Shown in pieces: positions 34,577 through 47,488 of a stretch of DNA of 64,000 nucleotides (positions within the stretch are counted from its first letter, which is position 1; every line of letters begins with the position of its first letter). This DNA is from Nageia nagi (lineage: Eukaryota; Pinophyta). The stretch spans positions 93,930,001 to 93,994,000 of the forward strand of contig JBITNC010000001.1 of NCBI GenBank assembly GCA_050084985.1, written 5' to 3'. Under the pieces are notes generated by a model, which worked only from the letters and a program-made list of their open reading frames with translations, had not been told where the DNA came from and searched no databases. Both the position numbers and the translations under genes were made by a program.

Positions 34577-37500
34577 ATGGCTTATAACTCTATGTCAACT
34601 AGGAAGACTGATGTTTCCTCAGATGAGGAAGAGATGCCTTATATTCTTAAAAAGAGGATAAATGCATCTTTAGATGATGACGAATCTCCTTATATTCCTC
34701 AATCAAGGATAAATATTTCATCATATGAGGATGAGATGGAGATGCCATCAAATGATTAAAGGAGGAGTACGTATGAGGTATATGTGATTAATCAACACAT
34801 AAATTTCATTTAAAAAATTAGATATGTAGAAATTTAAGATCATTTAAATTCTTACATTGATGATATTATGTGAAATATTTAACTTAATATTATGATTAAC
34901 ATTACAAGAAGGATCAACATTCCATCGAATAAGGATAGACATTAATGAATATGATAATGATCATGAGGTAATTAGTATCAAAATTTGATTTGATTTTATA
35001 ATTTTTATTAAATCAAATGAAAATCATTATATTAAATTAAAATTGAATTCATCATACGAAGAGAGAACAAGATGAAAAGGGAAGAACGAGACTTCAAAGA
35101 GAAGTGGCACATATCATTGTAAATGAGGAACCATTTAATCTATTGTTGGTGATAGTTCTTTAGTAAATCATCTACAACATTTATATCATAATACATATGA
35201 TCGTGAGGCATATAGTGCATGGCCAATCAATAGATCTTTTACAAAAGCTTTTGAATAATTAAATTATTTTGGTTATTCATACATGATCAAACCTTTATAA
35301 TATATGCATGTTGTTGGCATGGGTTTATTTATATTATATTTTGTTTGTATTCTTCATGATATAGTACCATCAACATTGATGTATTTTTATGGATCAATTT
35401 ACAAACAAGGTGTTTAGAGATAATTATCATCATATATGTACAATATGTCTCAATACAACCTTTGTGGAAATGGTTGTAGTGTAGCACGTAGTGTAGTAGG
35501 AGATCGAATAAAATTTTTGTACATTAATGGTCGACTAAAAATATATGAAAACATTGCAAGATACATAAATAACACTAAGGCACCAAACACACACCATGTT
35601 GTGAATTTGTAGAATCTGAAAATGATCAAGAAGATTGGATGTATAAAAAGTGTGTAGTTATGTTGGTGTAGTTCCCATTAGATATCTTTCACCTAGTGAT
35701 GAGTTATAGATCTACTACAATTACATAAGACCTACTCCAAAATGTAAGAAACATTTGGAGTCAGGATATCGAAATGCTTAACATTTATATGGATGTGTGT
35801 ATAAATGGATATTGTTACTATTTGAGCTTAATATTTGTATAAATGTATAATTTATGTTTGTATGGATGTATGAAATATATATATTGTTTCTATTTAATGT
35901 TCATATATACATTGTTCCTATTTGAAGTTTGTATGGATGTATGAATTTATTATTATTGATATTTATTTTTTAAATTATTTTAATAGTTAATTTGTATGTA
36001 ACAACTAATTAACTAATTTGGTAGGCACATGAATATGCAAAAATTTCTTATACACCATTCCATAGAAAATATATATGTAGGAGAAAAAGGGAGCGACTAT
36101 GCAATATATTAAGTATTAATGCATATGAATAATTTTTGCTAGACCCAAATTCAACAGATCTTGTTCTTAGAGTCATGGATTCAGATATTGATAATGATGA
36201 AAGAGAAAATAATATTTTTCATTAAGAACAAAGTGTAATGAATGATTTACTTTAGTCAATGTATCCAAATGCAAATGATGATGTAAACATGAATTATAGT
36301 TCTCATACACATGATGATGAAATAGATGGTATTTGTAAAAATAACAATATGTATAGTGCTTCCGAAACTATTTAATATGAAGAAGCATATTTATTCAAGT
36401 TATCGATGATCGTACTTTTCATGAATTTAAAAGCTAGTTATGGATGGTCAAATAAAAGTTTCATTGCTCTTTTGAAGTATGTATTTTTTTTACCAATATT
36501 TTGATTTCTATTAGTTTATATATTCAATTTTTTTCATTGTTTAATAATAATTTTATTGCTTTGTTTGGTATTATAAGTTACTAAAAGAAAATGTGCTCCT
36601 AAAAGATAATGTCATCCCTCCTTTGTACATAAAATCATACAAACTTTTGAAGGATGCAAGGGTATAGTGTAATTCATACCATATATGTATTAATGATTGC
36701 ATATTGTATAAATGATCAAATAAAAAATTGATTATATGTCCAAAGTGTGGTGCAAATAGATACCATTTAGGAATGGCATGGAATAATATTTCTCAAAAGA
36801 ATGTTCATAACTTTCCAATCATTCTTAGGTTGTTATTGGATTGGCATGTAAAAAATATAAGTGAAGATGGTATTTTACAAATTGTTGTTGATTCTAAAGC
36901 AATAAAATATATAGAAAACATGTGGCTAGATAAATTACAAGATAAATCTAGGAGTGTCAGATTGAATTTAGCAATTGATGGTATCAACCCATTTTCTACA
37001 TAATCATCTAATTATTCATTATGGCCAAATTTTGTTGTCAATTATAACATATCTTGATGGATGTCCATAAAAAAAAACATTTGATATTGAATGTCTTAGT
37101 TCTTGGACCACATCAGGTGAAAAATATGGATGTCTACCTTGAACCATTGATTGATGAATTGATGCAATTATTGAATGGAATTTAGAGTATGATTGATATA
37201 AGTATACCTATCTAACAAATTTCATTCACATTATATGGAATCCTATGTTGTACTGTACATGACTATCTAGGAATTACTATTTGTTCAAGCATGTATATAT
37301 AAAATCTTTATTACATTTACATGTATATCATAAATATTTAATTTCTTATATCGCATGATAATGTATTCTCTAATAAAAATTATTGAAGGTCTTCATACAA
37401 AAGGCTATCATGCTTATATAAAATGTGCAGAAAATTTCACATTAAGATATTTGAAACACTTCTAGAAGATGTAATACCTTGCTAATAGAAAGAAAAAGTG

Positions 37501-38490
37501 ACTATGATACATAATATATATAGTAATTAATATAGTGATTAATATGTATACATGCAATTTGGATTTAATTTAATTAATGCATGCTAATGAGTACATATGA
37601 TGATATCATTATTTTACAAATTGTGAAAAATATGAATATATAAACCAATTTATCATGATGAATATGGAATGTTGTAAATAGTGGATTGAATTATACAATA
37701 GTACAAGAAGTGTAATTCCAAGAGAATGTACCTCATTTTGTAATGTAAATCCATGGAGTCCTTTACCTTCACATTTTAAAGAGGAAAATTGGAAAGAGTG
37801 TGTAAGGTTATGGATGAAGCAAGCAAATGAAGAAAAATAAAGTAGAGGAGAAAGGATAAATGAAGATGCATACAATATAGCTATTGAATGCAATAAAATA
37901 ATAATAATAATTTTATTATTTTGCATATAATTTTTTACATTTTTATAAGATTTTTGTGGCTAATTAATATAAATATAATGATTCTACTAAAAAAAGTTCA
38001 TGTAAATATGTGTAGGCATTGCATTTCCTACAATATGGGCATATGGTCAACACTTCAAAATTGAAAAGAATGATGAAATAAGAAGGATATTTGATTATAA
38101 AGTGATGGTTGAATTTGATCAAGCAAGTCATGCAAAAACAAAGATACAAAATAGATAAAGGGAAAATTACAATATATTGAAAAAATCTAAGAAATTATTC
38201 AATTATATTGTAAATCATTTCATTGTGTAGTATTTAAATGTAAATGATTTGAAGGATTTAATAGAAGAACAAAATTGTATGATGAACCTAGTAGTTATCG
38301 TGCTATTGAATCCACATGATATTTACCTCAAGATAAAAAGCCTTATGTTTTACCATAACATTGCAACTAAATAGTTTTCATTCCATATGTATTGGATAAG
38401 AAATTGTGGTTTGTAATTATTTGTGATCCAAGAGAAAAACATATTATCTATCCTATTAATGAAGACTATAGTTAGAGATTGTATTATTGA
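34577..38490 (+). pseudogene. TNP2-type CACTA transposase, multi-exon, decayed
   Basis: Begins at the ATG 34577 with an acidic repeat (SDEEEMPYILKKRIN, then DDDESPYIPQSRIN). Conserved TNP2 blocks follow: LKASYGWSNKSFIALLKY, a phase-compatible intron (about 36480-36580, GTATTT...TATAAG), VIPPLYIKSYKLLKDA, the zinc-like LIICPKCGANRYH (36728 onward), SVRLNLAIDGINPFST, SNYSLWPNFVVNYNI, and NMDVYLEPLIDELMQLLNG. GLHTKGYHAYIKCAENFTLR continues the domain near 37390. At 38020-38490 AYGQHFKIEKNDEIRR and later DKKPYVLP...LWFVIICDPREKHI match the DUF4216 region that follows TNP2 in these proteins. In plants this enzyme cuts CACTA ends. Many stops and frameshifts. The 34760-36370 part is the least recognisable. 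Confidence 0.82.
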
Positions 38491-38704
38491 ACTATGAAAA
38501 TATATTTTGATGTTATCTTATGATACATTGAATATATCTAACAATCAATATATTATCATTTTAAAGTTATATGAGTTGAATTTTATATGATTCTATGTAC
38601 CATTATGACATACTACTTTTGGGTGATTAGAAAAGATTTTTAGATATTTATTTAAATTTATTTGATTAATATATCTAATGTATTTGAAATTAATACATTT
38701 AAAT

Positions 38705-39315
38705 TTAAACCATAAACTCCTAAAATCCAAAACCCTTAAAACCCTAAACCATAAATGCTAAAATACTAATTTCCTGATCCATAAAACCCAAAATCCTAAT
38801 TCTTAATCCTTTAAAACTTAAACTCCTAAAACCCTAAACCTTAAACCCCTAAACCCTTAAAACCTAAACCCTTGAAATCATAAACCCTAAACATTAAAAA
38901 TTTAAAATTATAAAACTTAAACCCCTAAGCCATAAAACCCTAAAGCCAAAAGCCTAATCCCTAAACCCCTAAATCCTAAACCCTAAATCCTAATCCCTAG
39001 ACCCCTTAACTCTAAAATTTTGAACCTATAAAATCCTAAATCATAAACCTTAAAACCCTAAACCTTTAAACTATAAACCATAAAGCCCTAAACCATAAAG
39101 TTTTAAACCCAAAATTCTAATCCCTAAAGCCCTAAAACCTTGAACCCTTAAAACCTTAAATATGATACCTTAAACCCTAATCCTAAAACCCTAAATCCTA
39201 AAACCTTAAATCCTTAAATCCCTAAATCCTAAACCTTGAACCTTATACCCTTAAAACCATAAACCCTAAACCCCTTAAACCTAAACCCTTAAAACCATAA
39301 ACCCTAAAACATGGT
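38705..39315 (+). repeat. Telomere-like array, C-rich strand (right side, first block)
   Basis: Variants of CCCTAAA and CCCTAAAA, with runs such as AAACCCTAAACCCTTAAAAC. It begins about 200 bases after the transposase remnants. Units carry more A than the left C-rich array, so the two C-rich arrays are distinct families. Confidence 0.88.
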
Positions 39316-39684
39316 TTATTTTAAGAGCACTTCAATGAAACTCATTTAGATAGTTTAAGATGAATTAAATTCATAGTTAAGGCGATTAGAAGAAAATTTT
39401 AAAATTTGGAATAAAAAATTTGGACAAAGAAAAAAATAAAAATAAAAGAAATCGGTGATTTGCTCACCTCTTTTCATACAAGCTTTCCACCACATGATTT
39501 GCTTTTCATTGCAAACACACAAGGTAAGCTACATAATGGTAAGCTTGCCATCACACTAGTGTTCAAATTACTATTACATAGTGGTCAAAGGACATCCCCT
39601 CAAAATTATAACAATTATTATTATATTATTTTTAAATTATCGTATCATTAAAATATATTATTTTGAAATATTTTAAATATAATG
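39316..39684. other. AT-rich spacer
   Basis: Nothing recognised between the telomere-like array and the 44-bp minisatellite. Confidence 0.4.
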
Positions 39685-40175
39685 CATGTCATCATGTGAT
39701 GGTAGGTTTGCCTCCATATGGAGAGAGACCTACCATTGCATGGTGACATGCCTACCACCACATAGAGGTAAACCTACCATCGCACGATGACATGCATGCA
39801 CCTCTATGGAGGAAAACCTACCATTGCATGATGGCATGCCTACCCTCATGTAGAGGTAGACCTGCCATTGCACAAAGGAACATTTTCCCCCACACAAAGG
39901 TAGACCTACCATTGCACATTGCCATGCATGCCCTTGCATAAAGGAAGACCTACCATTGTGCAATGGTAAGGTTTCCCTTACATGGATGTAGGTATCCCTT
40001 CGTATGGGGGAAAGCACTTTTTCATGGGATGGTAGATTTACCTTCGCATAAGGTTAGATAGGCCATCATGTGATGGTATTTCTACCTTTACATAAGGGCA
40101 GGAATACCACTACTTAATGGTTGATCTTGCTCCATGTGAGGGAAAGTTTGCTTCCATAAGGGGGCTAGCCATCAC
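39685..40175. repeat. 44-bp minisatellite built of 22-bp half units
   Basis: CCTACCATTGCA (or a one-base variant) starts at 39729, 39773, 39817, 39861, 39905 and 39949, exactly 44 bases apart. Degenerate copies extend to both sides. Each unit is two related 22-base halves of form TACC-x4-CA...CC. Many halves pair GCAATGGTAGG with CCTACCATTGC, so single strands could fold. The apparent minus-strand ORF across 39730-40017 is a by-product of this repeat. Confidence 0.85.
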
Positions 40176-40604
40176 TAATAGAAAAACTCATTTTCTAAAA
40201 TGTATGAAATTTCATCTATATATACGTGTGTGTGATGGAAAGAGTAAGGTTTATCTCTACATTATTTATAAATCTTTTAAAATAATATATTTTAAATTAG
40301 ACAAATACAATTTAAAATTATATTAGACCATTTATATTGGGCAATTTTATTGAAATAAAAATAATAATTTATAATTTCTTAGAAAAGTTAACCATTAAAT
40401 ATTTTTAAAAATTGGTGAAAAAATAAAAAATAAAAATTTAAAATATGGATATGGGTTGGCAACTTGAGTTGAAAAATTAAAAAAAAATCAAATTATTTTA
40501 TGACATAGGCCATTTTGTAAATTTTAAAAATCACCATTTTCAATGTTGATGAACCTTAAAATTTGCTTATTAGAAAGTATTCATGGTCAAAATGAACATG
40601 CTCT
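40176..40604. other. AT-rich spacer
   Basis: Nothing recognised; lies between the 44-bp array and the next telomere-like block. Confidence 0.4.
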
Positions 40605-41295
40605 AATACCATAAAACCTTAAAACTAAAATCCTAATCCATAAAACCCATAAAAGTTAAACCCCTAAAACCTAAACCCTAAAATTCAAAATCCTAATCCC
40701 TAAATCCTAAACTTGTAAAATCCTCAAATCGTAAACCCTAAATCATAAAACCATAAAACCCTAAATCCAAAATCCTAATTCGTAAACCCTTAAAAACTAA
40801 ACTCCTAAAACCTAGAACCCTTAAAACCCTAATCCTTACACCCCTAAAACCCTAAATCATAAAACCTTAAACTTGTAAAACCTTAAAACCCTCAAACCCT
40901 AAATCCTAAAACCCTAAATACTTAAAAACCTAAACCCTTAAAACCATAAAACTTAAACCCCTAAAATCCTAAATCCTAAAATTTTAAATCCTTAAAACCA
41001 TAAACCCTAAATATTAAAACCATAAATCCTAAATTGTTAAACCATAAAACCCTAAAACAAAATCCTAATCCCTAAAACCTAAACCCTTAAAACCCTACCC
41101 AAAATCTAAACCCTAAACCCTAAAAACTACACCATTAAAACCATAAACCCTAAAACCATAAATCCTAACCCCTAAAACATAAAACCCTAAACCCAAAATC
41201 CTAATCCCTAAAATCTAGACCTCTAAAACCCTAAACCCTTAAAACCATAAACCATAAACCCTAAAATCATAAACCCTAATCCATAAACCCTTAAA
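40605..41295 (+). repeat. Telomere-like array, C-rich strand (right side, second block)
   Basis: Continues the style of 38705-39315 (AAAACCCTAAACCC, AATCCTAAAACC). The two blocks were probably one array before the 44-bp repeat region arose or was inserted between them. Confidence 0.88.
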
Positions 41296-42182
41296 AAATA
41301 TGTTAGTAATTTATTTTTTAACATTCCCTTTTCTCTTGTCAATATTATTTGATATTATTTACATGTTATCTAACTTCTTGATTTAATGCATAGATTGTAT
41401 TTTTCTAATTATATATTATTAATAAAATATAATTTAATAATAATATCTAACTTTGCTTCATGATACCTGATGTAAATCCTTATCCCTCCTTGAAAATAAA
41501 AGAAAATATTGAAAAAGCAAAATAAAAATAAAAATTAAGATGAAAATTAATCGACATTCACCTACTACAATGAATTCATTAGTTATTCCAAGTGAGAGAA
41601 TGATTAGGGTAAATTAATTATACCATTATTTTGGGTAAATCATGCTTTACCAAATTAGGGTACAATACATTTCCCCATAACATGATCTAGTTATCTAGGA
41701 GAATACCCATAAGGAAATAATACTATATTTTCTCTCTAGGAGAATGCCCACAACACTAACATCTCCTTTGATGATCAAACCATAATCCATGCATTGAGTC
41801 TCTTACCATTTCATGGAAATGATGATGCGCTACCAAAAAATACACCCAAAAGTAATTACCAATGATGGTATAAATAGTATTTAATATGGAAAGGTCTTCT
41901 ACAAGTGACACCAATCAATTTTTGTACATTGAGGTATCTGGTCATGTTGTATTTTTTTTGTAAATTAGAGAAGCAATAAAAGAAAGGTGGTTTCTCAAAT
42001 GTGTTGAAGCATATGGTTCTTTATTTAGCTAGTGTGTAATGGGGAATTATGTGTTTAATAGAGCTCTAAGAGCTATGAAGGTAACATGATAGAACATAAA
42101 TGCAGTGAGTCGTATGCTCAAATGCCTACTCAAGTAATTCCAAGTGTTACATTGGTTTTAAATTCTATTTTTATGGGTCTAT
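41296..42182. other. Unassigned interior of the CACTA right arm
   Basis: Mixed AT-rich DNA. Short GGAGAATRCCCA repeats occur near 41697 and 41739. No coding motif recognised. Confidence 0.35.
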
Positions 42183-42290
42183 GCACTATAACCCCTAAAT
42201 TACCTTACAACACTAAACCCTTAATGCCCTAAAATCTAAAACCTTAAACCCTTAAAAACATAAAATCCTAAGCCCTTAACAACCTAAAAC
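42183..42290 (+). repeat. Small telomere-like island
   Basis: About 100 bases of CCCTAAA-like variants (AACCCCTAAATTACC, AAACCTTAAACCCTTAAA), a remnant of the right-hand arrays. Confidence 0.65.
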
Positions 42291-42410
42291 CTTTTACTAT
42301 TATAATTTTTTGAAAATAACCATAAATGTTTATGTTAATATCAAAATAAACAAAACCAATTTAATAGTGAGATATAGCTTCATAATTGGTGTGAATTTGT
42401 ATCACCTTTG

Positions 42411-42611
42411 GTTTCATGTGGTGGAAATTTTGACTTCATATAATAGTAAAACTACATCAAACTCATCAAACATGATATCAAACTTGAAATCAAACTCAAC
42501 ATCATTTATATCATCATGATACATAAAACTCGATGTCATTAAATGCAAAAAAATGTTGATGCATAATTGACACTATTTGATGTTGTTTACATCATGAACA
42601 TTGCTTGGATA
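42411..42611. repeat. CACTA right subterminal repeats
   Basis: Dense short motifs CATCA, GATATCAA, AACATCAT and GATGTT in both orientations, the counterpart of 27263-27800. Confidence 0.55.
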
Positions 42612-42644
42612 TCCTTGATGCTAAATGGGATTTGTTTTGTAGTG
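42612..42644 (-). repeat. CACTA right terminal inverted repeat
   Basis: Plus strand ends GGGATTTGTTTTGTAGTG at 42644, the mirror of the left terminus. Confidence 0.72.
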
Positions 42645-42913
42645 AGTAATTACCTCCTCAGATCCTAGTTAGGGCCTCTAATTCTTCTACTAGAGATATC
42701 AACAAAAGGATCACAAAGGAAACCTACTCAACTTACTTCAAGACAACATGGATTGAACTAGAAAAACCACTTTCACCAAAGCTCTTGCATTATCTTCAAG
42801 TTTACATGAAACTATAGAATAATGTTATTATCATTATTGATTACATCAAGATACACATATCTCAAGCACCTTATTTCCCCCTTTCCCAAATAAGAGTTTA
42901 CTCACACCAGCTT

Positions 42914-44797
42914 TGTATAGTTATTCTTGCAAAATCACATTCTTGAGGGTAACATTCTTTACATTCATTTATTCTTTCCTTCAAATAAAATTCCTTCTAT
43001 AATTACCTTTTCTCATTCCCTTTCTTTCTTAGTTATAAATACTTGTACAAAATTTAGTCTTGAAGCATTGTATTATATATTCTTAGTCTTGTCCCAAGAG
43101 TCAAGTATTGTATATTCTTTTAGTTAGGGCTCAATTTTGTTCATGGTATTTTTGAGTCATGTTAGTAAAGTCCAAGTATTAATCAATAGAAGATCACTTA
43201 GAGATACAATTTTATTCAAAAGGTGAGTGCTATTTATTAAAAATCATTTAATTCGTGTCCAAGTTATATCTATAATTCATATTCTATGAAGAGTTCCATT
43301 TTGTGAAAAATTGGCTATGTCATTTATAGGTATTATATTGTATAGAGTCTATGCACTTATCTAAGTCAAATTTGGGCCCTATTGTAAGTCCAGTTACTTA
43401 TGTTGTAGTCCAATATAGTCTAGGTCTTATTTTTGGACCCCATTGTATATAAGGTCTAGTTTTTGGTTAAGTCATGCAGCAATCATTGCCATAAGAGTTG
43501 AAGTAAAAATTGGACCCATGAAATTCTAATGGTGACATCATACTTCTTGGAAAAAATTAGTGGGCTCTAAATGCTTTCATCAATAGGTTATATTGATAGT
43601 CTTCATGATGCAAGATGTTCATAGCACTCTACATTTAGTAAACCTCACCAATTTTTAGCAATAATTTCATACTTTTCAGAGGAAATCAATGGGTGGTAAG
43701 TTCCATGAGTATTCTCAAATTCCTATAATACCTACCAAGGTATAATAAGACCCATTATGAATGAGTAAAGACTATAAGAGGAGATGAACACTTGGATCTA
43801 CCTAATCAAGGGTGTATGACCCCCAAGAATCTATCAACATGTCAACTGCAACTCATTTCCATATGGTGGTAGTAGTTCACTTTTGGATTTGAATGGCTAC
43901 ATCTTCCCTTCACCCTTACACTATTCAGTATCAAAATTATGGACATGAGCATTTAATAATTGGAGAGAGTTGATAGACCACTTACTGCTAAAACAACTTG
44001 ATTATACTTATAGAAATGGTTGATTATACCTCTTAAGTTTAGGAAGAGTTCTCGATTGATAATGTTCAAGAGATAAATATGATCGATTACAGTTGGATAG
44101 GTAAAATATTGAAGATTTTCAAATTTCTAAATATCAATGCTGTATCTAAATTGAGCTCCATAATTAGTTACAATTGTAAAATCTTTTGTAAATATATAAG
44201 TTTATTTTATCTTTAGCTAAAGGGGTAGTTATATTCATTAATGGTGGACAACCACCCATTGTAAAGAAAATATTATATATAGTGGACTGCTTGAAGTCCA
44301 AAATGTCAGATATTTTAGTAAAGTTTCCCCTTGTAAAAATTGCTTTCATATACAATAATGTAATGTGTAGAATATTTTTCCCTTTGAATTCTATGGCTCT
44401 TGTCTTATTTTGTGATTATTATGTATGAGACTTTGTCTAAAAGTATGGCTTTGTATTGCAATTGCAAGACCCTAGGAGTGAGATAGATGTTCCATTCTAA
44501 GTATTGGCTATGGATTACTGCCTATTCAATGATACTCATACTGATTAGTTTAGTTTATTTTTTATTTTATTTACATTTTCCTATATAGTAGCTTAGAGTT
44601 TTATCTCTTTCTTATTATTTTTAAACTTATTTTAGATAGGAGCTAGCCTATAACCTAAAGATTGAGCAAAAACATCCACAAGTGAATAGTCCCACCACCT
44701 TCTACTCACATAAGAACCTCATTATTACTAGAGTAGTGGAGAAATTGCCATACCAAACCCTTAGGTTACATTATTCTAATCAATAGTAGAATGTTCA
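42914..44797 (+). repeat. Tat-like 5' LTR
   Basis: The stretch from about 42920 to 43445 is matched closely by 55315-55764 plus 63907-64000. The left edge is approximate because the two copies diverge around TTATTCTTG. The right edge is placed at ATGTTCA (44797), because a primer-site-like TGGCATGCTCGATGGGACC follows four bases later. The part after 43445 has no partner in the window. Confidence 0.65.
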
Positions 44798-44801
44798 TTT
44801 T

Positions 44802-44820
44802 TGGCATGCTCGATGGGACC
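44802..44820 (+). other. Presumed primer binding site of the Tat-like element
   Basis: TGGCATGCTCGATGGGACC, starting four bases after the LTR end. The 3' end of a primer tRNA would read as its complement. I did not identify the tRNA. Confidence 0.5.
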
Positions 44821-44960
44821 CAAGTAAAACCTATATCATCTGGGTGTGAATAGGTAAGATAGCTATGTTTGGTAGGCTATCACCATTATTTTGTAAAACC
44901 TATAAGGTTTCTTAGACCTTATTAGAGACTTTGCTTTCATACCAATCATTTTCATAAACC

Positions 44961-46800
44961 ATGGCACCTCTAGTTTATAGACTCACTAGAAGTAGTGCCA
45001 TACATTCTTTCCAATGGCCTAGATTTCAAGAGCTATCATTTTCTCAAAGGAAGACTACAAAAAGTATTTACCAAAATATATCTCCATAAATTACTCTAAG
45101 AGCGGTTCCATTATCAGCTACATTTGATTCGGTCCAGAAAAATCCTTCACCTAACCCAATTGGTCCAAATATGGCTCAGCATGCCCTTGTAGATTTCTTT
45201 GATTGAAATAATAATCATCCATTGGTAGTTCTTACTAATTCCCCTACTATTCCTCAAGCAAACTTTAATGTCTTGCCTAAGTATTATGGATCACAAAAAA
45301 CATCATAAGAGCATTTTCAAGATGTATCTCGCTTAGCATCAAGTTTTGCAATCACAAATGAAACTATCATGACAATATTATTATCACATTATTTAAAAGG
45401 AAAAGTAGCAAAGTGGTTTAGGACCTTGAATCCTTAATCAATAAACACATGGGGAGAGTTATGCTAAGCTTTGATAAAAATATTTATTGAAGATGATGAT
45501 GATTGTAATTTTTTGAGCCTTATAACATTTATAAAAATACATCCTCATGAGTTTGGTGATGATTTTAATATCAGATTCAAGAAAATGTGAAAATCCATTC
45601 CAAAGAGTATTAGATGAACTAATTCTCAAGCCTTGTTATACTATAAGAGAGTTTTCCATCTAGATCCTAATTTTAATATTTAGGGAAACTTTCCTAAAAG
45701 TTAATCAAACAACAAAAATTACCAAACACATGTTGGTTTTCTCTGAAAAAATGAAATGGAGATATATCGTACCTTTATTTCTTAGTTAACCTCCAAAGCA
45801 ATATTCTACACTAATCCCTCATTCATGTGTGTTAGCCTTACCACCTCCTCCTCCCAAACCTATTATTTAGAACTAAGTACTAGCTCTTGTAGCTCCTCCA
45901 TCAACATGTACAAGTACTAGTTCAAACCAATAAGAGGTTGAGAGGATAAGGTAGTTGGAGATAACTATTAAGAATCTAAAAAATAAGGTCACTTTGTAAG
46001 AAAGGAAGAATCAAGGCTAGAATTTTAGAAGATATGATAATCAGTATCTTCCAAGATTCTAGCCTAAGAATAGCCAACTAGAGAAGCTTCCTACTCCTAA
46101 AGATATTGGTAAAGCAATCATAGTTAGTTCTACATAAAGTGAAGCTTTGGTTGTTATGGAATGGTGTCCTCCTTTCTTTGCTCCATACTTTCTAGAATCT
46201 TATGCATTTTATCAGCACCATTACTTGGGTCTACACTTCAATCAAATGGTAGAACCTACAACATGCCCTGCAATAGATGTTACTTAAGTGAATTTTTGAA
46301 TTATAGGCTATGTTGGAGAGTAAGAAAATTATGTAGAAATTGGAGTCTCTACTTTAGCAGCATTGTACTAGACCTAAGCTACTCAGCCAAGTTAGCCATC
46401 TACTTCAATTGCACTTGATCCTAAGAGAGATAATACTCCTACATTTCAACCACCTAATTTGATAAATCAACTTTTGGTTCATCCAGGTCATATTCCACAA
46501 GTCTTGAGTAATCTTGCTCCTATTGTAAAAAATTCCATTCCACCCAAAAATGATATTTCTCCAAAAGAGAGACCTACTCTAGTGAGGTATCCATTTATAA
46601 CTGAATAATAAAAAGAGAAGGCTACTTAATAGTTTAGATCTCATCAACCTACTGAGCCAAGTAAGTTATCCCCTATATTCCATTTAATATAGTGGAAGAA
46701 TTGAAAAGAACACCCTCTAGGATGACTATGTTTAATGCATAGAGAATACCTAGTCTAATAGATCTTTTGCTAGAAGCTTTGAAGTTAAAAAAATAGCAAG
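44961..46800 (+). pseudogene. Tat-like gag, broken
   Basis: Start at ATG 44961 in good context (AACCATGGCACC), giving MAPLVYRLTRSSAIHSFQWP. The capsid part reads FNVLPKYYGSQKTS, then LLSHYLKGKVAKWFRTLNP, INTWGELC, and DDFNIRFKK, the pattern of the Retrotrans_gag domain (Trp-rich helix, then the D-F-x-x-RF block). Several in-frame stops. A Pro/Ser-rich tail follows (PPPPKPII-like near 45845). I could not find a clear zinc knuckle. Confidence 0.72.
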
Positions 46801-47408
46801 AAAAGGACTAGTGAGGATAATGTTATATTTGCAAATTCTGATGATGTTCATCTAGCTCCAATAGGTATAAGAAGGCTTCTAAGCCCTCCACCTTTCTATA
46901 TGTCTCTTAGATTAGAAGTTGGGTTGTTAATAATTACATGATTGATATTGGAGTTGATAGTATTATCATTCCTAAAGTTGTTATAGATGAAATGAAATTG
47001 TATATAACCTAATGCATTGATGGAGTTATATAGTTAGATTCTTTACCAATTAATATGATTGGTAGTGTCGAAGGAGTTAGTATAACTTTGAATGCATTCC
47101 TTAATATTTATTCCATTAAAGATATCATTGTAGTTGACCTTCCATCTCTATTTAGAATATGCTTGCACAAGGAATTCACTGCTAAATTAGGAGATTATTT
47201 AGCTCTAGATTACACACATCTCCTACTTACCTTAAAGAAAAAGTATGTCAAGGTTTCAAATGAGGGTACAAAAAATGTTCATCTGACAAAGATAATTGAA
47301 TATAACTGTATGAATGACTATGAGCAAGGAGAGACCTTTGAAAGGGATCTAGTCATGGAGTCACTACTGACCACTAAGACACATTCAACAAATGACCTTA
47401 ACTATTAG
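46801..47408 (+). pseudogene. Tat-like aspartic protease, active site altered
   Basis: The block MIDIGVDSIIIPKVV at 46938 onward aligns with the M-I-D-x-G-A-S-x-N-V-x-P block of this clade's protease. The Asp and Gly are kept, while the Ser/Thr/Asn between them is Ile. The following frame (47055-47408) carries SVEGVSITLNAFLNIYSIKD and IVVDLPSLFRICLHKEF, the second half of the domain. Stops lie in between. Confidence 0.65.
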
Positions 47409-47488
47409 GTCATTAATTTTGGCATGGGAAAAAATATTATTTACATGAGAATGCTTAGCCAATTTCAATTTTAGATAAAAAGGAATGT

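Larger units (their letters stand above)
27230..42644 (+). mobile_element. Giant CACTA (En/Spm) transposon with internal telomere-like arrays
   Basis: The left end begins CACTATAACACAAAACTCAT at 27230. The right end, read inward from 42644, begins CACTACAAAACAAATCCCAT. Both then continue with a CATTTA-CAT-x-A-G-G stretch, giving an imperfect terminal inverted repeat of about 30 bases. Flanking triplets are ATT (27227-27229) and AGT (42645-42647), close to but not a perfect 3-bp duplication. Both subterminal regions are dense in short GCATC/GATGC-type motifs, as CACTA elements usually are. Inside lies a TNP2-type transposase on the plus strand (34577-38490), exactly the gene a CACTA element should carry. 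The element also holds a second, minus-strand gene and about 3.7 kb of telomere-like repeats. All coding parts are broken. Confidence 0.75.

Noticed and set aside
39730-40017. A 95-codon minus-strand open frame with repeated Met/Val/Gly/Leu/Pro motifs
   Set aside because: It lies entirely in the 44-bp minisatellite. Its apparent peptide repeat is only the translation of the DNA repeat, and 44 is not a multiple of three.
27227-42647. A perfect 3-bp target duplication for the CACTA element
   Set aside because: The flanking triplets are ATT and AGT, differing at one base. The element call rests on the termini, subterminal repeats and TNP2, not on this.
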